Of a DNA stretch of 64,000 nt, positions 1 to 9,437 are shown piece by piece. Origin of the DNA: Enterobacter sp. R4-368 (GTDB lineage Bacteria > Pseudomonadota > Gammaproteobacteria > Enterobacterales > Enterobacteriaceae); NCBI RefSeq assembly GCF_000410515.1, contig NC_021500.1:1116001-1180000 (forward strand). The letters run 5' to 3'. A model generated the notes under the pieces. That model had not been told where the DNA came from. It saw only the letters and a program-made list of their open reading frames with translations, and ran no database searches. Positions within the stretch are counted from its first letter, which is position 1. Each line of letters starts with the position of its first letter. The position numbers were made by a program, and so were the translations under genes.

Positions 1-539
1 GTCTCATGAAAAGAAAAAGTACCGAATGTACCAATACTGCCCAATGGCTTGTTATTATAATATGAGTCGATCGCTTGTGCTGCATCTTCAACAACTGGAA
101 TATTGAATTCTTTCGATATTGCCATAATCGCATCCATATCGCAGGCGACCCCGGCATAATGAACGACAATAATCGCTTTAGTTTTTTCGGTAATACTGTT
201 ACGAATAGCAACGGGATCAATATTTGGATTGTTACTATAGCTATCGACGAAAATCAATTTCGCACCACGAAGAGAGAACGCATTTACTGTTGAAACAAAG
301 GTGTACGATGGCGCAATCACTTCATCGCCAGGCTGAATATTCAGTAATATTGCAGCCATTTCCAATGCATCAGTACATGACGTAGTAAGAAGTACTTTCT
401 TAAAACCATATTTTTTTTCAAAAAACTCATGACATTTTTTAGTAAAAATGCCATCTCCAGAAATCTTCCCACTGCTAACTGCCTGCGCAATATATGTCAA
501 CTCATTCCCTTGTAAATAGGGTTTATTAAATGGAATCAT
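1..539 (-). CDS. WecE/RffA-type dTDP-4-keto-6-deoxyhexose aminotransferase, partial (C-terminus outside window)
   Basis: The frame is open from an ATG at 539 to the window edge, giving about 179 N-terminal residues of a DegT/DnrJ/EryC1-family, PLP-dependent sugar aminotransferase. It begins MIPFNKPYLQGNEL, as WecE/RffA proteins do, and has the cofactor-contacting VVEDAAQ segment and the FSFHE segment just before the missing catalytic lysine. Members of this group convert dTDP-4-keto-6-deoxy-D-glucose to a 4-amino-4,6-dideoxy sugar (Fuc4N or Qui4N type). It follows rfbC by 9 bp in the same direction, so it is probably the next gene of the O-antigen operon supplied by RfbB. A second WecE homologue for enterobacterial common antigen is expected elsewhere in such genomes. 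The exact product sugar cannot be read from this fragment. Confidence 0.85.
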   Translation of the reverse strand, partial: MIPFNKPYLQGNELTYIAQAVSSGKISGDGIFTKKCHEFFEKKYGFKKVLLTTSCTDALEMAAILLNIQPGDEVIAPSYTFVSTVNAFSLRGAKLIFVDSYSNNPNIDPVAIRNSITEKTKAIIVVHYAGVACDMDAIMAISKEFNIPVVEDAAQAIDSYYNNKPLGSIGTFGTFSFHE

Positions 540-548
540 TTTTCTTCC

Positions 549-1091
549 TTATTTTAAATCAGCAAAACTGCCAGCTTGCATATCTTTTAATGAAAGTATT
601 AATTTATCCGATGGTATTGGCCATTCGATATTTAATGTTGGGTCATTCCATGCAATGCCACGCTCTGCTGCAGGTGCATAATAATTTGTTGTTTTATACA
701 AAAATTCAGCCATTTCACTTAGGACTAAAAAACCATGAGCAAACCCTTCGGGGATCCAAAGTTGGCGTTTATTTTCTGCGGAAAGGTTAATACCAACCCA
801 GCGTCCAAAAGTTGGAGAATCAAGGCGAATATCAACTGCGACATCAAACACTTCTCCAACTACACAGCGCACCAATTTTGCTTGTGAGTAAGGTTCGGCT
901 TGATAATGCAGGCCGCGAAGTACTCCTTGCTTCGACTTTGAATGATTGTCCTGCACAAATGAGAGCTTACAACCGATACTCTCTTCTAATACTAGTTGGT
1001 TATAACTTTCATAGAAAAATCCGCGATCGTCGCCGAAAACTTTTGGCTCGATGATCAGTACATCCGGAATTTCCGTCTCAAGAATATTCAT
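549..1091 (-). CDS. rfbC: dTDP-4-dehydrorhamnose 3,5-epimerase
   Basis: This 180-residue RmlC-type cupin epimerises dTDP-4-keto-6-deoxy-D-glucose at C3 and C5, the third step to dTDP-L-rhamnose, in the cytosol. The sequence shows the family core GVLRGLHYQ with His62 as the catalytic base and Tyr132 in the FLYKTTNYYAP stretch, at the usual family positions. The length is typical. It lies 3 bp after rfbA in the order rfbB-rfbD-rfbA-rfbC, the standard enterobacterial rhamnose operon at the start of an O-antigen cluster. Its base composition is lower in GC than rfbB and rfbD, as is common where conserved genes give way to strain-specific O-antigen genes. Confidence 0.97.
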   Translation of the reverse strand: MNILETEIPDVLIIEPKVFGDDRGFFYESYNQLVLEESIGCKLSFVQDNHSKSKQGVLRGLHYQAEPYSQAKLVRCVVGEVFDVAVDIRLDSPTFGRWVGINLSAENKRQLWIPEGFAHGFLVLSEMAEFLYKTTNYYAPAAERGIAWNDPTLNIEWPIPSDKLILSLKDMQAGSFADLK

Positions 1092-1094
1092 TTA

Positions 1095-1970
1095 TTAGCC
1101 TTTAACCATCTTCTGGAGATACTGCCCATAGGCATTTTTTGACAGCGGAATTGCCAGCTTTCGCACCTGTTCAGCGCTGATAAATCCTTTACGGAATGCA
1201 ATCTCTTCAGGGCATGCGACCTTGAGCCCCTGGCGTGCTTCAATGGTTTGGATAAAGTTACTGGCTTCGATTAAGCTCTGGTGCGTACCGGTGTCCAGCC
1301 ATGCGTAACCACGGCCCATCATCGCCACCGATAAACGCCCCTGCTGCATATAGATACGGTTGATGTCAGTAATTTCCAGCTCGCCTCGGGCGGATGGTTT
1401 AAGACTTTTTGCCATGGCGACAACATCGTTATCGTAAAAATAGAGCCCGGTTACCGCATAATTACTTTTCGGTTCCAGCGGTTTCTCTTCAAGGCTGACT
1501 GCCGTGCCATTTTTATCAAATTCGACCACCCCATAGCGCTCTGGATCGGTAACATGGTAAGCAAAGACAGTTGCACCGCTTTCCTGTTTCACAGCGGTAT
1601 CCATTAGCTTCGGCAAATCATGACCATAGAAAATATTGTCGCCCAGCACCAGAGCGCAGGAGTCATTACCAATAAACTCTTCACCAAGAATAAACGCCTG
1701 CGCTAACCCATCAGGGCTTGGCTGTACTTTATAATGGAGGCTTAAACCCCACTGGCTACCATCGCCAAGTAATTGTTCGAAGCGAGGTAGATCCTGCGGG
1801 GTACTAATAATTAAAATATCACGAATCCCCGCGAGCATAAGCGTGGATAACGGATAGTAAATCATTGGCTTATCATAAATTGGCAGCAGTTGTTTACTCA
1901 CAACCATTGTAACCGGGTACAGCCGAGTTCCCGAACCACCCGCCAGTATAATTCCTTTACGTGTTTTCAT
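1095..1970 (-). CDS. rfbA: glucose-1-phosphate thymidylyltransferase
   Basis: RmlA family, 291 residues. It joins dTTP and glucose-1-phosphate to give dTDP-glucose, the entry step of the dTDP-sugar pathway, and is normally feedback-inhibited by dTDP-L-rhamnose. The nucleotidyltransferase signature GGSGTRLYP is at residues 11-19, followed by the substrate-binding [12 protein letters not shown] segment, and VLGDNIFYG carries a metal-binding Asp. It sits between rfbD (48 bp gap) and rfbC (3 bp gap), all on the minus strand. The product feeds both RfbB in this operon and, probably, the aminotransferase at the left edge. Confidence 0.97.
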   Translation of the reverse strand: MKTRKGIILAGGSGTRLYPVTMVVSKQLLPIYDKPMIYYPLSTLMLAGIRDILIISTPQDLPRFEQLLGDGSQWGLSLHYKVQPSPDGLAQAFILGEEFIGNDSCALVLGDNIFYGHDLPKLMDTAVKQESGATVFAYHVTDPERYGVVEFDKNGTAVSLEEKPLEPKSNYAVTGLYFYDNDVVAMAKSLKPSARGELEITDINRIYMQQGRLSVAMMGRGYAWLDTGTHQSLIEASNFIQTIEARQGLKVACPEEIAFRKGFISAEQVRKLAIPLSKNAYGQYLQKMVKG

Positions 1971-2018
1971 TTCGTAATCCCGAGCAAAAATGCCTGCCCA
2001 TAGGCACTTTTCATATAG

Positions 2019-2918
2019 TCAAATAGGCGTTGTGCTAAATAACTCAGCCAGCATACGTTTCACGCCGAGCTCCCAGTCAGGGAGAACCAGATCGAAAGTG
2101 TGCTGAAATTTATCTGTGTTCAGTCGCGAATTGTGCGGACGTTTCGCCGGCGTTGGGAAACTTTCTGTCGTTACCGGATTTAATTTACTCAAAGCGAGTT
2201 CAACTCCCGCTGCCCTGGCCTCAGCAAAAACCAGCGCCGCGTAGTCATGCCAGCATGTTTCACCACTAGCAACCAGATGATACAAACCGGCTACTTGTGG
2301 TTGTATCAATGCTGTACGGATTGCATGAGCGGTACAATCTGCAAGTAACTCAGCACCGGTAGGTGCACCAAACTGATCGTTAATCACCGAGAGTTCCTGG
2401 CGCGTTTTCGCCAGCTTGAGCATGGTCTTAGCGAAATTGTTCCCTTTTCCGGCGTAAACCCAGCTGGTGCGGAAAATAAGGTGCTTCGGGCAGTTTTCGC
2501 GCAGAGCAATTTCACCGTCGAGTTTTGTCTGGCCATAGACATTTAGGGGAGCAGCACTATCTGTTTCCACCCACGGCGTTTGACCATCACCCGGGAAAAC
2601 ATAATCGGTTGAATAGTGAACCACCCATGCATCAATTTTGGCGGCTTCAAGCGCAATAGCTTCAACACTTTTCGCATTCAGCAGTGAGGCAAATTCCGGC
2701 TCGGATTCAGCTTTATCAACCGCAGTATGCGCGGCGGCGTTGACGATCACGTCAGGTCGTATACGGCGCACAGTTTCAGCAACACCTTGCGGGTTACTGA
2801 AGTCACCGCAATATTCTGTGGAATCAACATCCAGCGCAATCAGGTTGCCCAATGGAGCCAGCGAACGCTGGAGCTCCCAGCCTACTTGTCCCGTTTTTCC
2901 GAATAACAGAATATTCAT
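2019..2918 (-). CDS. rfbD: dTDP-4-dehydrorhamnose reductase
   Basis: RmlD-type short-chain dehydrogenase of 299 residues that reduces dTDP-4-keto-L-rhamnose to dTDP-L-rhamnose with NAD(P)H. The Rossmann glycine motif GKTGQVG is at residues 7-13, the catalytic Tyr128-xxx-Lys132 lies in YGQTKLDGE, and STDYVF supplies Ser103/Thr104/Asp105. Its ATG overlaps the rfbB stop by 4 bp (ATGA), indicating translational coupling. The 48-bp gap to rfbA is the longest inside the cluster. Confidence 0.97.
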   Translation of the reverse strand: MNILLFGKTGQVGWELQRSLAPLGNLIALDVDSTEYCGDFSNPQGVAETVRRIRPDVIVNAAAHTAVDKAESEPEFASLLNAKSVEAIALEAAKIDAWVVHYSTDYVFPGDGQTPWVETDSAAPLNVYGQTKLDGEIALRENCPKHLIFRTSWVYAGKGNNFAKTMLKLAKTRQELSVINDQFGAPTGAELLADCTAHAIRTALIQPQVAGLYHLVASGETCWHDYAALVFAEARAAGVELALSKLNPVTTESFPTPAKRPHNSRLNTDKFQHTFDLVLPDWELGVKRMLAELFSTTPI

Positions 2919-4003
2919 TCGCTGCGCTTCCCGTAGTTTTGTTCAATCCATGACTGGTAGGCACCACTTTGTACGTTCGCGACCCATGCGCTGTTGGACA
3001 AGTACCACTCAACCGTTTTACGGATTCCGCTTTCAAAAGTTTCAATCGGTTTCCAGCCCAGTTCTTTACTGATTTTATCGGCATCGATTGCATAACGGCG
3101 ATCGTGGCCCGGACGGTCAGTTACGTAAGTGATCTGCTCACGATAAGAGGTCGCCTTCGGTACGATTTCATCAAGCAAGTCACAAATCGTGTGGACAACA
3201 TCGAGGTTCTGTTTTTCGTTATGGCCACCGATATTATAAGTCTCACCCGCAACACCTTGCGTGACCACGGTATAAAGCGCGCGCGCGTGATCTTCGACAT
3301 ACAACCAATCGCGAATTTGATCTCCCTTGCCATACACCGGCAACGCTTTGCCTGCCAAGGCATTCAGGATAACCAGCGGGATCAGTTTTTCCGGGAAGTG
3401 GAACGGTCCATAATTATTGGAGCAATTGGTAACAATTGTCGGGAAACCATAGGTTCTGCGCCATGCGCGGACCAGGTGATCGCTGGAGGCTTTAGAGGCT
3501 GAGTAAGGGCTGCTCGGCGCATAGGCAGTTTGCTCAGTGAAGAGGGGCAATGGTTCGCCAGCCGCCACTTCATCCGGGTGGGGCAAATCACCATACACTT
3601 CGTCAGTGGAGATATGATGGAAACGGAAAGCAGCTTTGCGTGCTTCATCAAGCTGTACCCAATATTGACGTGCCGCTTCAAGCAATACATAGGTGCCGAC
3701 AATATTTGTCTCAATAAACGCGGCAGGCCCCGTAATCGAGCGATCAACATGGCTTTCTGCCGCCAGGTGCATGACCGCATCAGGTTGATGCTCAGCAAAA
3801 ATCCGCGCCATGGCGTCACTATCACAAATATCCGCACGTTCAAAAACATAACGCGGGTCATTATTTATTTCCGCCAGTGATTCCAGGTTCCCGGCGTAGG
3901 TTAATTTATCTACATTAACCACATGATCAGTAGTGTTATTAATGATGTGACGAACCACTGCAGACCCAATAAAACCTGCACCACCTGTGACCAGTATTTT
4001 CAC
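2915..4003 (-). CDS. rfbB: dTDP-glucose 4,6-dehydratase
   Basis: RmlB, 362 residues, an extended short-chain dehydrogenase that converts dTDP-glucose to dTDP-4-keto-6-deoxy-D-glucose with tightly bound NAD+. Visible landmarks are TGGAGFIGS at residues 6-14, the active-site Thr133-Asp134-Glu135 in STDEVYGD, and Tyr167-xxx-Lys171 in YSASK. The product is the branch point for rhamnose (RfbC/RfbD) and for the 4-amino sugar suggested by the aminotransferase at the left edge. It is the first gene of the operon, about 85 bp downstream of the ops element, so it is expected to be RfaH-assisted. Confidence 0.98.
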   Translation of the reverse strand: MKILVTGGAGFIGSAVVRHIINNTTDHVVNVDKLTYAGNLESLAEINNDPRYVFERADICDSDAMARIFAEHQPDAVMHLAAESHVDRSITGPAAFIETNIVGTYVLLEAARQYWVQLDEARKAAFRFHHISTDEVYGDLPHPDEVAAGEPLPLFTEQTAYAPSSPYSASKASSDHLVRAWRRTYGFPTIVTNCSNNYGPFHFPEKLIPLVILNALAGKALPVYGKGDQIRDWLYVEDHARALYTVVTQGVAGETYNIGGHNEKQNLDVVHTICDLLDEIVPKATSYREQITYVTDRPGHDRRYAIDADKISKELGWKPIETFESGIRKTVEWYLSNSAWVANVQSGAYQSWIEQNYGKRSE

Positions 4004-4087
4004 GAGTTTCTTCCGCTTTTACTTTACTATGTATTAACTTAAGGTTAGTCAAGAGTAGGTTATTAACTTACGTGTATATATTTCAGA

Positions 4088-4130
4088 CACGCTACCGCCC
4101 CAGGCTCTTCAGCTACCTGTGTACTGTGTG
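4088..4130 (-). promoter_or_regulatory. JUMPstart sequence with ops element upstream of rfbB
   Basis: Read on the minus strand, 4088-4099 is the 12-nt ops core GGCGGTAGCGTG. The preceding bases to about 4130 match the rest of the JUMPstart consensus (CACAGTACACAGGTAGCTG... then GCCTGGGG). The ops element pauses RNA polymerase and recruits RfaH, which suppresses termination in long polysaccharide operons. It lies in the untranslated leader of the rfb operon. A clear -10/-35 pair was not assigned. Confidence 0.92.
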
Positions 4131-4310
4131 CTTTTGTCGGCAATTTATGATGTTAAAAACTGCGCTGCTCTTATTTGAATCTACCACTTGGCACAAAATG
4201 CTAAGCGGCTATTCTCCGCCGAAACAGGGACGGAAACAAGGAAAAATCTTGCTTACGTCAGCGCAAGAATTACCCATTCCTACCTTTTTTAATCGTTGAT
4301 TTTATAATGG
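4131..4310. other. rfb promoter/leader region without a gene
   Basis: This stretch between the JUMPstart and the galF terminator is AT-rich and should contain the rfb promoter, reading on the minus strand. The 75-residue frame crossing it on the plus strand has no ribosome binding site and overlaps the JUMPstart, so I see no gene here. Confidence 0.5.
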
Positions 4311-4373
4311 AAATAAAAAGGGCAGTAAGAATAACCAAAGGATCAAATGTCCTTCTGGCAACCCTTTCTGCCC
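4311..4373 (-). terminator. probable intrinsic terminator downstream of galF
   Basis: On the minus strand an outer stem (GGGCAG at 4368-4373 pairing with CTGCCC at 4320-4325) encloses a smaller hairpin (AAGGA...TCCTT). It is followed directly by TTTTTATTT. It lies about 40 bp past the galF stop and separates galF from the rfb leader. The structure is long for a simple terminator but the U-tract is good. Confidence 0.6.
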
Positions 4374-4410
4374 TGCTCCAAAAATCTTAGTTACACAACA
4401 TTTTTAATCT

Positions 4411-5304
4411 TTATTGTGCAAGCAATTTCTTAATACTTTCGCGGAATTTCTGACCTTCTTTCAGGTTACGCAGACCGTAGTTTACAAAGGCCTGCATGTA
4501 CCCCATTTTCTTACCGCAGTCATAGCTGTCGCCGGTCATCAACATCGCATCAACAGACTGTTTTTCCGCAAGCTGAGCAATCGCATCGGTCAGCTGGATA
4601 CGCCCCCACGCGCCTGGTTCGGTTTTTTCGAGTTCTGGCCAGATATCAGCGGAAAGGACATAGCGCCCCACTGCCATCAGGTCGGAATCCAGTGTCTGCG
4701 GCTGATCCGGTTTTTCAATAAACTGCACAATGCGGCTGACTTTGCCTTCCGTATCCAGCGGCTCTTTAGTCTGGATCACTGAGTATTCAGAGAGATCGCC
4801 TTTCATACGTTTTGCCAGCACCTGGCTACGACCAGTCTCAGCAAAACGTGCCACCATCGCCGCGAGGTTGTAACGCAGCGGATCGGCAGTCGCCGTATCC
4901 AGCACGATATCCGGCAGCACCACGACAAACGGGTTGTCGCCAACGATCGGGCGCGCACAGAGGATAGAGTGGCCTAACCCCAGCGGCTGCGCCTGACGCA
5001 CGTTCATAATTGTCACGCCTGGCGGACAAATAGACTGCACTTCCGCCAGCAGCTGACGTTTAACTCGCTGTTCAAGCAGCGCTTCAAGTTCGTAGGAGGT
5101 GTCGAAGTGGTTTTCCACCGCGTTTTTTGACGAGTGAGTCACCAGAACGATTTCTTTGATCCCTGCAGCAACAACTTCGTCGACGATGTACTGAATCATC
5201 GGCTTGTCGACGATCGGTAGCATCTCTTTTGGAATCGCTTTCGTGGCCGGGAGCATATGCATCCCCAGACCGGCTACCGGAATAACTGCTTTCAAATTAA
5301 CCAT
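4411..5304 (-). CDS. galF: GalF, GalU-like UTP-glucose-1-phosphate uridylyltransferase regulatory homologue
   Basis: 297 residues from the ATG at 5304. That start is preferred over an in-frame GTG 12 bp upstream because AGGTGG is well spaced before it and the length then equals K-12 GalF. GalF resembles GalU, which makes UDP-glucose. At the nucleotide-binding loop it has [11 protein letters not shown] where GalU has GLGTRMLPATK, so the Thr-Arg pair is replaced by Met-His. This substitution is known for GalF and fits its reported role as a weakly active modulator of GalU. The gene marks the usual left border of the O-antigen locus and is transcribed separately from wcaM. Confidence 0.96.
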   Translation of the reverse strand: MVNLKAVIPVAGLGMHMLPATKAIPKEMLPIVDKPMIQYIVDEVVAAGIKEIVLVTHSSKNAVENHFDTSYELEALLEQRVKRQLLAEVQSICPPGVTIMNVRQAQPLGLGHSILCARPIVGDNPFVVVLPDIVLDTATADPLRYNLAAMVARFAETGRSQVLAKRMKGDLSEYSVIQTKEPLDTEGKVSRIVQFIEKPDQPQTLDSDLMAVGRYVLSADIWPELEKTEPGAWGRIQLTDAIAQLAEKQSVDAMLMTGDSYDCGKKMGYMQAFVNYGLRNLKEGQKFRESIKKLLAQ

Positions 5305-5333
5305 TATTTCTTCCACCTATAATAATTGGATGA

Positions 5334-5339
5334 ATTATA
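5334..5339 (-). promoter_or_regulatory. candidate galF -10 element
   Basis: The minus strand reads TATAAT at this position, 29 bp before the galF ATG. The hexamer 17 bp upstream (CTGGCG) is a poor -35, so activity is inferred mainly from the perfect -10. Confidence 0.45.
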
Positions 5340-5481
5340 AACCTTTAACCTGTTTTCGCCAGTGCGTTTGCAGCGAGGAAAGTGAAAGATGTTACGCCTA
5401 ATGTCCCTGCAAGGCAGTAGATGTAATCCTAACCCCGGTGTTAAAGCACCAGGATTTATCGTAAAAGGCCATTTCCCGCGC

Positions 5482-6897
5482 TTAGAGCCGCTTCGCCGGC
5501 AAACGGAAGTTCAAATTATCGACATTCACCACATGCTGATCGACTCTGTCGATATCGACTGAACTTTGCCCGTTTTCATTGACTGCGTGAATATTCGCCA
5601 ATGACAGCAAGGTGTCCTGTTTCGCCATAAAACGCCCGCGCACATCTTTGCGTAAATCGAAGTTCAGCTTCAGTGCCGGGCCGTTGGCCGCCTGTTGCGT
5701 CACGTTGATATTACGCAGGAAAAGATGTTGCGGTTTATTGTGCAACTCCAGCGTCGCGCTCTGCATTTTCACGTTAGTGATCGCCACAAACGACGTAGCA
5801 TTACCGGACGAGATCTGGATACCGCGCAGCTTATATTTGCTGCTGCTGTTGTCCTGCTGGATATCGTTGAGTTTGAAATTCTGCGGGATCGACAAATAAT
5901 CGCCTTTGATAACACCATAGCCAATCAACATACCGGCGCTATTGACCATTGAAACATTATCAATGACGAAATTATCACAGCCGTAAATCGCCACCGTCGC
6001 ATTATCAATCCCGGCTTTCTTACTGAAATCCGGGGTGATGTTTTTCGCTTTCACATTGCGAATAATAAAATGTTTACCGTTTTCCACATGCACTAACTGA
6101 CGGCAGTTGCTACCGGTAATATTCGCCACGACAAAGTTTTTAACAGCTTGATCTTCGGGGTAGTTATTGTCATAGGTGCTGCCCGCCAGGCCAATACCAA
6201 TGCCCCAGTTAATCTTGCCGTTGGTGCAGTTAATATTATCAATCACATGGTCGGAGATCAGAATATTGCGGTCATTGATAGCCACATTCCATTCGATAGC
6301 ATCACCTTGTAAGTCGCTGAAATGACCATTGGTTATCCGCACACCGTCTAGTTGATTGTGGAAACCCTGGCGTAAAATGCCATAGTTCGCTTTGCTCACC
6401 GTGATGTTATCGATGACCAAATTGCGCATCGTGCGCGCCTCTTTTCCGCCAATGTAAATCTGCATCACCGGGCCAAAGCCACTCATACTCACGCCCTTGA
6501 TCACACAGTCTGAACCGCGCACATCCAGCGTGATGTTATAGAAATTACCGCCCTTCTCCCCCACCACCCGGCTACCGTCCTGTAACACAAAGCGCCCGCG
6601 CCCGTTACCTTTCAGCGCGCCGCGCACCAGCAGTGTTTTGCCGGCAGGAATGAAAATACCAGTGTTGATATTGTCGCAGACCACACCTGCGGGAACTTCC
6701 ACCGTTTGCCCGTCAGCAAAAGCTTGTTTAAACGCCGCGGGCCAGTCATTGCGGTTGTAATCACTGATGCTGACCGTGTCGTTACGTCCCAACGCGCGGG
6801 CAGCGGGAATATGTAGCAAAGGAAGTGCCGCCAGCGCGGAACCGGCGGCCAGGAAAGTGCGTCGCGATAGCGCAGTTGCTGTTTTCTTCACGGTCAT
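5482..6897 (-). CDS. wcaM: colanic acid biosynthesis protein WcaM
   Basis: 471 residues from the ATG at 6897, which has AGAGG just upstream; the frame runs further back but into the end of wcaL. The N-terminus carries a twin-arginine export signal, [16 protein letters not shown], so the protein is probably sent folded to the periplasm. The remainder is repetitive and looks like a right-handed beta-helix (pectate-lyase-like), with many short N/I-rich rungs such as [10 protein letters not shown] and NFVIDNVS. WcaM closes the colanic acid operon and its biochemical role is unsettled. Slightly longer than K-12 WcaM (464). Confidence 0.95.
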   Translation of the reverse strand: MTVKKTATALSRRTFLAAGSALAALPLLHIPAARALGRNDTVSISDYNRNDWPAAFKQAFADGQTVEVPAGVVCDNINTGIFIPAGKTLLVRGALKGNGRGRFVLQDGSRVVGEKGGNFYNITLDVRGSDCVIKGVSMSGFGPVMQIYIGGKEARTMRNLVIDNITVSKANYGILRQGFHNQLDGVRITNGHFSDLQGDAIEWNVAINDRNILISDHVIDNINCTNGKINWGIGIGLAGSTYDNNYPEDQAVKNFVVANITGSNCRQLVHVENGKHFIIRNVKAKNITPDFSKKAGIDNATVAIYGCDNFVIDNVSMVNSAGMLIGYGVIKGDYLSIPQNFKLNDIQQDNSSSKYKLRGIQISSGNATSFVAITNVKMQSATLELHNKPQHLFLRNINVTQQAANGPALKLNFDLRKDVRGRFMAKQDTLLSLANIHAVNENGQSSVDIDRVDQHVVNVDNLNFRLPAKRL

Positions 6898-6907
6898 AAA
6901 ACCTCTG

Positions 6908-8128
6908 TTAAAGCGTCTGCAACAGACTGGCAAGTTGCTGGTTGATGATCTTCTGGTTGAAGTCGTTCTCGACTTTTTCACGCGCCCGCGTCACCACCGG
7001 TGTTAAATCCCGGCTCTCCATATCACGGAAAGCAGCCAGACGCTGCGCCAGCGCCTCGGCATCATTTTCCGGTACCAGCCAGCCGGACTGTCCGGCCTCG
7101 ATCAACTCCGGAATGCCGCTATGAACGGTTGAAACCACCGGGATCCCCACCGCCATCGCCTCCATCAGCGCAACCGGGATCCCTTCCATATCCCCATCCG
7201 CGCCGGTAACTGACGGCAGCAAAAAGACGTCGGCTTCATCAAGCAGCGCTTTCACTTCATGGCTGGGTTTAAAGCCCGGCATTTCAATCACATCTTCCAG
7301 CTGGAATTGTTCGATAAGTGTGCGTAAGCGGCGTTCCCATGGGCCAATACCGAGGATGCGATATTTGAAATCCACGCCGCGTTCTTTCAACAGACGGCAC
7401 GCTTCAATAGCGACATGCAGCCCTTTTTTCTCGGTCAGGCGCGCCACAGAGATAATGTGCAATGGACTACCGGGGTTTTTCACTGAGCGCAGGCTAAAGC
7501 GGGCCATATCAACCCCCATGCGCGACACAGCAATTTTGGTCTCCGGGCAGCCCATGTTTTTCAGTCTGCCGGCCCATAACTCGCTGATCGGCAACATCAG
7601 ATCGCCGCGCTGGAAAAGCTGCTGATACTCAGGCGTATAGTGGTTCAGCACGTCGCGATGCGAGATATCGATGCCGTGGAATACGGTGGCGATTTTGCCT
7701 TTAAGAACGCCAAGTTCCCGCAGTTTGGCGGCGGTAACGCCTGCCGGGCCAAAGTGGGCGATAAAGACATCGGCGCTGAATGTGCGCGGCGCGAGGCCGC
7801 AAATGGCTGGCAGGATCAGGTTGCGGGCTTCGTCACCATAGCGCGACATATTCAACGCTTTCCAGGTGGAGGATTTCCAGATACCCCGCGCTATCGCCTG
7901 CCCGCGATAGCTCAGTTTTGCCATCTTCCCTTCCGGCTCGGCCAGCAGCCAGTGCGTTTTTTCCGCCAGCCGGTACTCGGTATACGCCGCGTGTGTATTG
8001 TTCATATCGCCCTTATGCAGGGCGACAATCTCAACCTCAAAACCCATATTGATAAAGGCAACGATCTGGTTGAGCACAAAAGTTTCGGAAGATAAGGGGA
8101 ACTTCAGCAAAAAGAAGCTGACTTTCAT
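6908..8128 (-). CDS. wcaL: colanic acid glycosyltransferase WcaL
   Basis: 406-residue GT4-family (GT-B fold) transferase that adds one of the late sugars, thought to be a galactose, to the lipid-linked colanic acid repeat on the cytosolic face of the inner membrane. The C-terminal domain has the retaining-enzyme segment [19 protein letters not shown] with the E-x7-E pair that contacts the sugar nucleotide. The start overlaps the wcaK stop by 4 bp, and the stop lies 10 bp before the WcaM start, so these last three genes are translated as one unit. Confidence 0.96.
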   Translation of the reverse strand: MKVSFFLLKFPLSSETFVLNQIVAFINMGFEVEIVALHKGDMNNTHAAYTEYRLAEKTHWLLAEPEGKMAKLSYRGQAIARGIWKSSTWKALNMSRYGDEARNLILPAICGLAPRTFSADVFIAHFGPAGVTAAKLRELGVLKGKIATVFHGIDISHRDVLNHYTPEYQQLFQRGDLMLPISELWAGRLKNMGCPETKIAVSRMGVDMARFSLRSVKNPGSPLHIISVARLTEKKGLHVAIEACRLLKERGVDFKYRILGIGPWERRLRTLIEQFQLEDVIEMPGFKPSHEVKALLDEADVFLLPSVTGADGDMEGIPVALMEAMAVGIPVVSTVHSGIPELIEAGQSGWLVPENDAEALAQRLAAFRDMESRDLTPVVTRAREKVENDFNQKIINQQLASLLQTL

Positions 8129-9405
8129 TTCACCCCCTGTACGCGATCGAGCACCGATTTGACCATTTTCATGCCATGCTCGCGCTCCGCCGCCACCGCC
8201 GTTGCCAGACGCTGGTTAATCGCAGGCAGTTGCCCCAGCGTGTCGGCCGCCATCGCCGCCAGCGAACCATCCAGCAGATGGCGAATGTCGACCGCCATTT
8301 CCGGCATCCCGAGTTGCTGCATGATGCCTGCCGACTTGTGTTCATAGTTGATAGCAATCGCCGGTGTTCCAAAGTTCATCGAGATAATCGCGGAGTGCAG
8401 GCGTGTACCCACCGTTAAATCACACGCGCCAAGGATCTTGCCCATCTCCAGATCGTTCAGTTCATCCATCACCACGTGGTAGCGCGACGGGTCGCTGACA
8501 TACTGGCGCAGATTGAGCGCCACCATGCGGTCATCTTTGTTGTAGCTGTCGATACCGGTGCAGGTGGAGAGCGCAATAACCTGATAACCCGCATCAATGA
8601 TCCGGTTTACCACCTCGGCAAAAGCCTGTTCATAGGCCTGTTGGGTAGTGTTGAGTCGTTTATCAAACGGCGCCAGTTCACGCAGCGTAATCGCCACGGT
8701 TTTCTCTTTTGCCGCCAGATCCAGCCAGTGCTGCACCGCATAGCTGGCCACAAAATCATGCTGATGGTGATCCACCAGCCAGGCGGTATCGACGCCCTGC
8801 TCGACTTTATCCGTGGTGATATTGCTCTGCTTCATCAGGTTCAGGCTGACTGTTTCACGCAGGATCAGCGCATCACAATGGCCAAAAACATAATTCGCCA
8901 GTTGGTTAAACGCCTCGTTCTGGAACGGTCCCACGCTGTGACCAATCATGTAGATCGGTTTTTTCGCCATAAACGTACACAGCGCGTGTTCAAACTGCGG
9001 CACACCATACAGATCGACAAAGAAAGAGCCGCCGACCTGAATAATCGCGTCATAGTCCGCCAGACGGCGGACAAAATCGGTAAACCCTTGTGCAATAGCG
9101 ATATTGCGCAACTTCCCGGTATCCGTCACCCTGGAGAGCAGCACCTGGTGCTGGTAACGGCGGCGCAGCACCTTCTTCACGCGCCCCATCAATCCGGCGG
9201 CGTTGTTCTGCTCTTTCATCTGGCTATAGAGCGGGTCGCCCATCACCGGGCGGTTGAGTAACCAGGATGAGCTCACCGGATAGCGGCTCATCACATCCAC
9301 CTCTGCATCCGGCTCAATCAGGGCAATCGCATCCAGCAATCCACGTAAAATAGCGCTGTCACCACGGTTGCCGCATGTGTGATTGCCAAGGATCAATAAT
9401 TTCAT
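8125..9405 (-). CDS. wcaK: colanic acid polysaccharide pyruvyl transferase WcaK
   Basis: 426 residues, the same as K-12. It belongs to the polysaccharide pyruvyl transferase family and is thought to add the pyruvate ketal to the terminal galactose of the repeat, with phosphoenolpyruvate as donor. The N-terminus (ILGNHTCGNRGDSAIL) and the C-terminal GTRLHSAIISMNFGTPAIAI segment are typical of the family. It lies 32 bp after wzxC. Confidence 0.96.
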   Translation of the reverse strand: MKLLILGNHTCGNRGDSAILRGLLDAIALIEPDAEVDVMSRYPVSSSWLLNRPVMGDPLYSQMKEQNNAAGLMGRVKKVLRRRYQHQVLLSRVTDTGKLRNIAIAQGFTDFVRRLADYDAIIQVGGSFFVDLYGVPQFEHALCTFMAKKPIYMIGHSVGPFQNEAFNQLANYVFGHCDALILRETVSLNLMKQSNITTDKVEQGVDTAWLVDHHQHDFVASYAVQHWLDLAAKEKTVAITLRELAPFDKRLNTTQQAYEQAFAEVVNRIIDAGYQVIALSTCTGIDSYNKDDRMVALNLRQYVSDPSRYHVVMDELNDLEMGKILGACDLTVGTRLHSAIISMNFGTPAIAINYEHKSAGIMQQLGMPEMAVDIRHLLDGSLAAMAADTLGQLPAINQRLATAVAAEREHGMKMVKSVLDRVQGVK

Positions 9406-9437
9406 AACGACCTCATAAAGGGGTTCAATCAGGTTTC

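Noticed and set aside
4072..4299. 75-codon plus-strand frame before galF
   Set aside because: It crosses the JUMPstart and the rfb leader and has no ribosome binding site.
5425..5456. Hairpin between wcaM and galF as a terminator
   Set aside because: The stem is interrupted and there is no U-tract on either strand.
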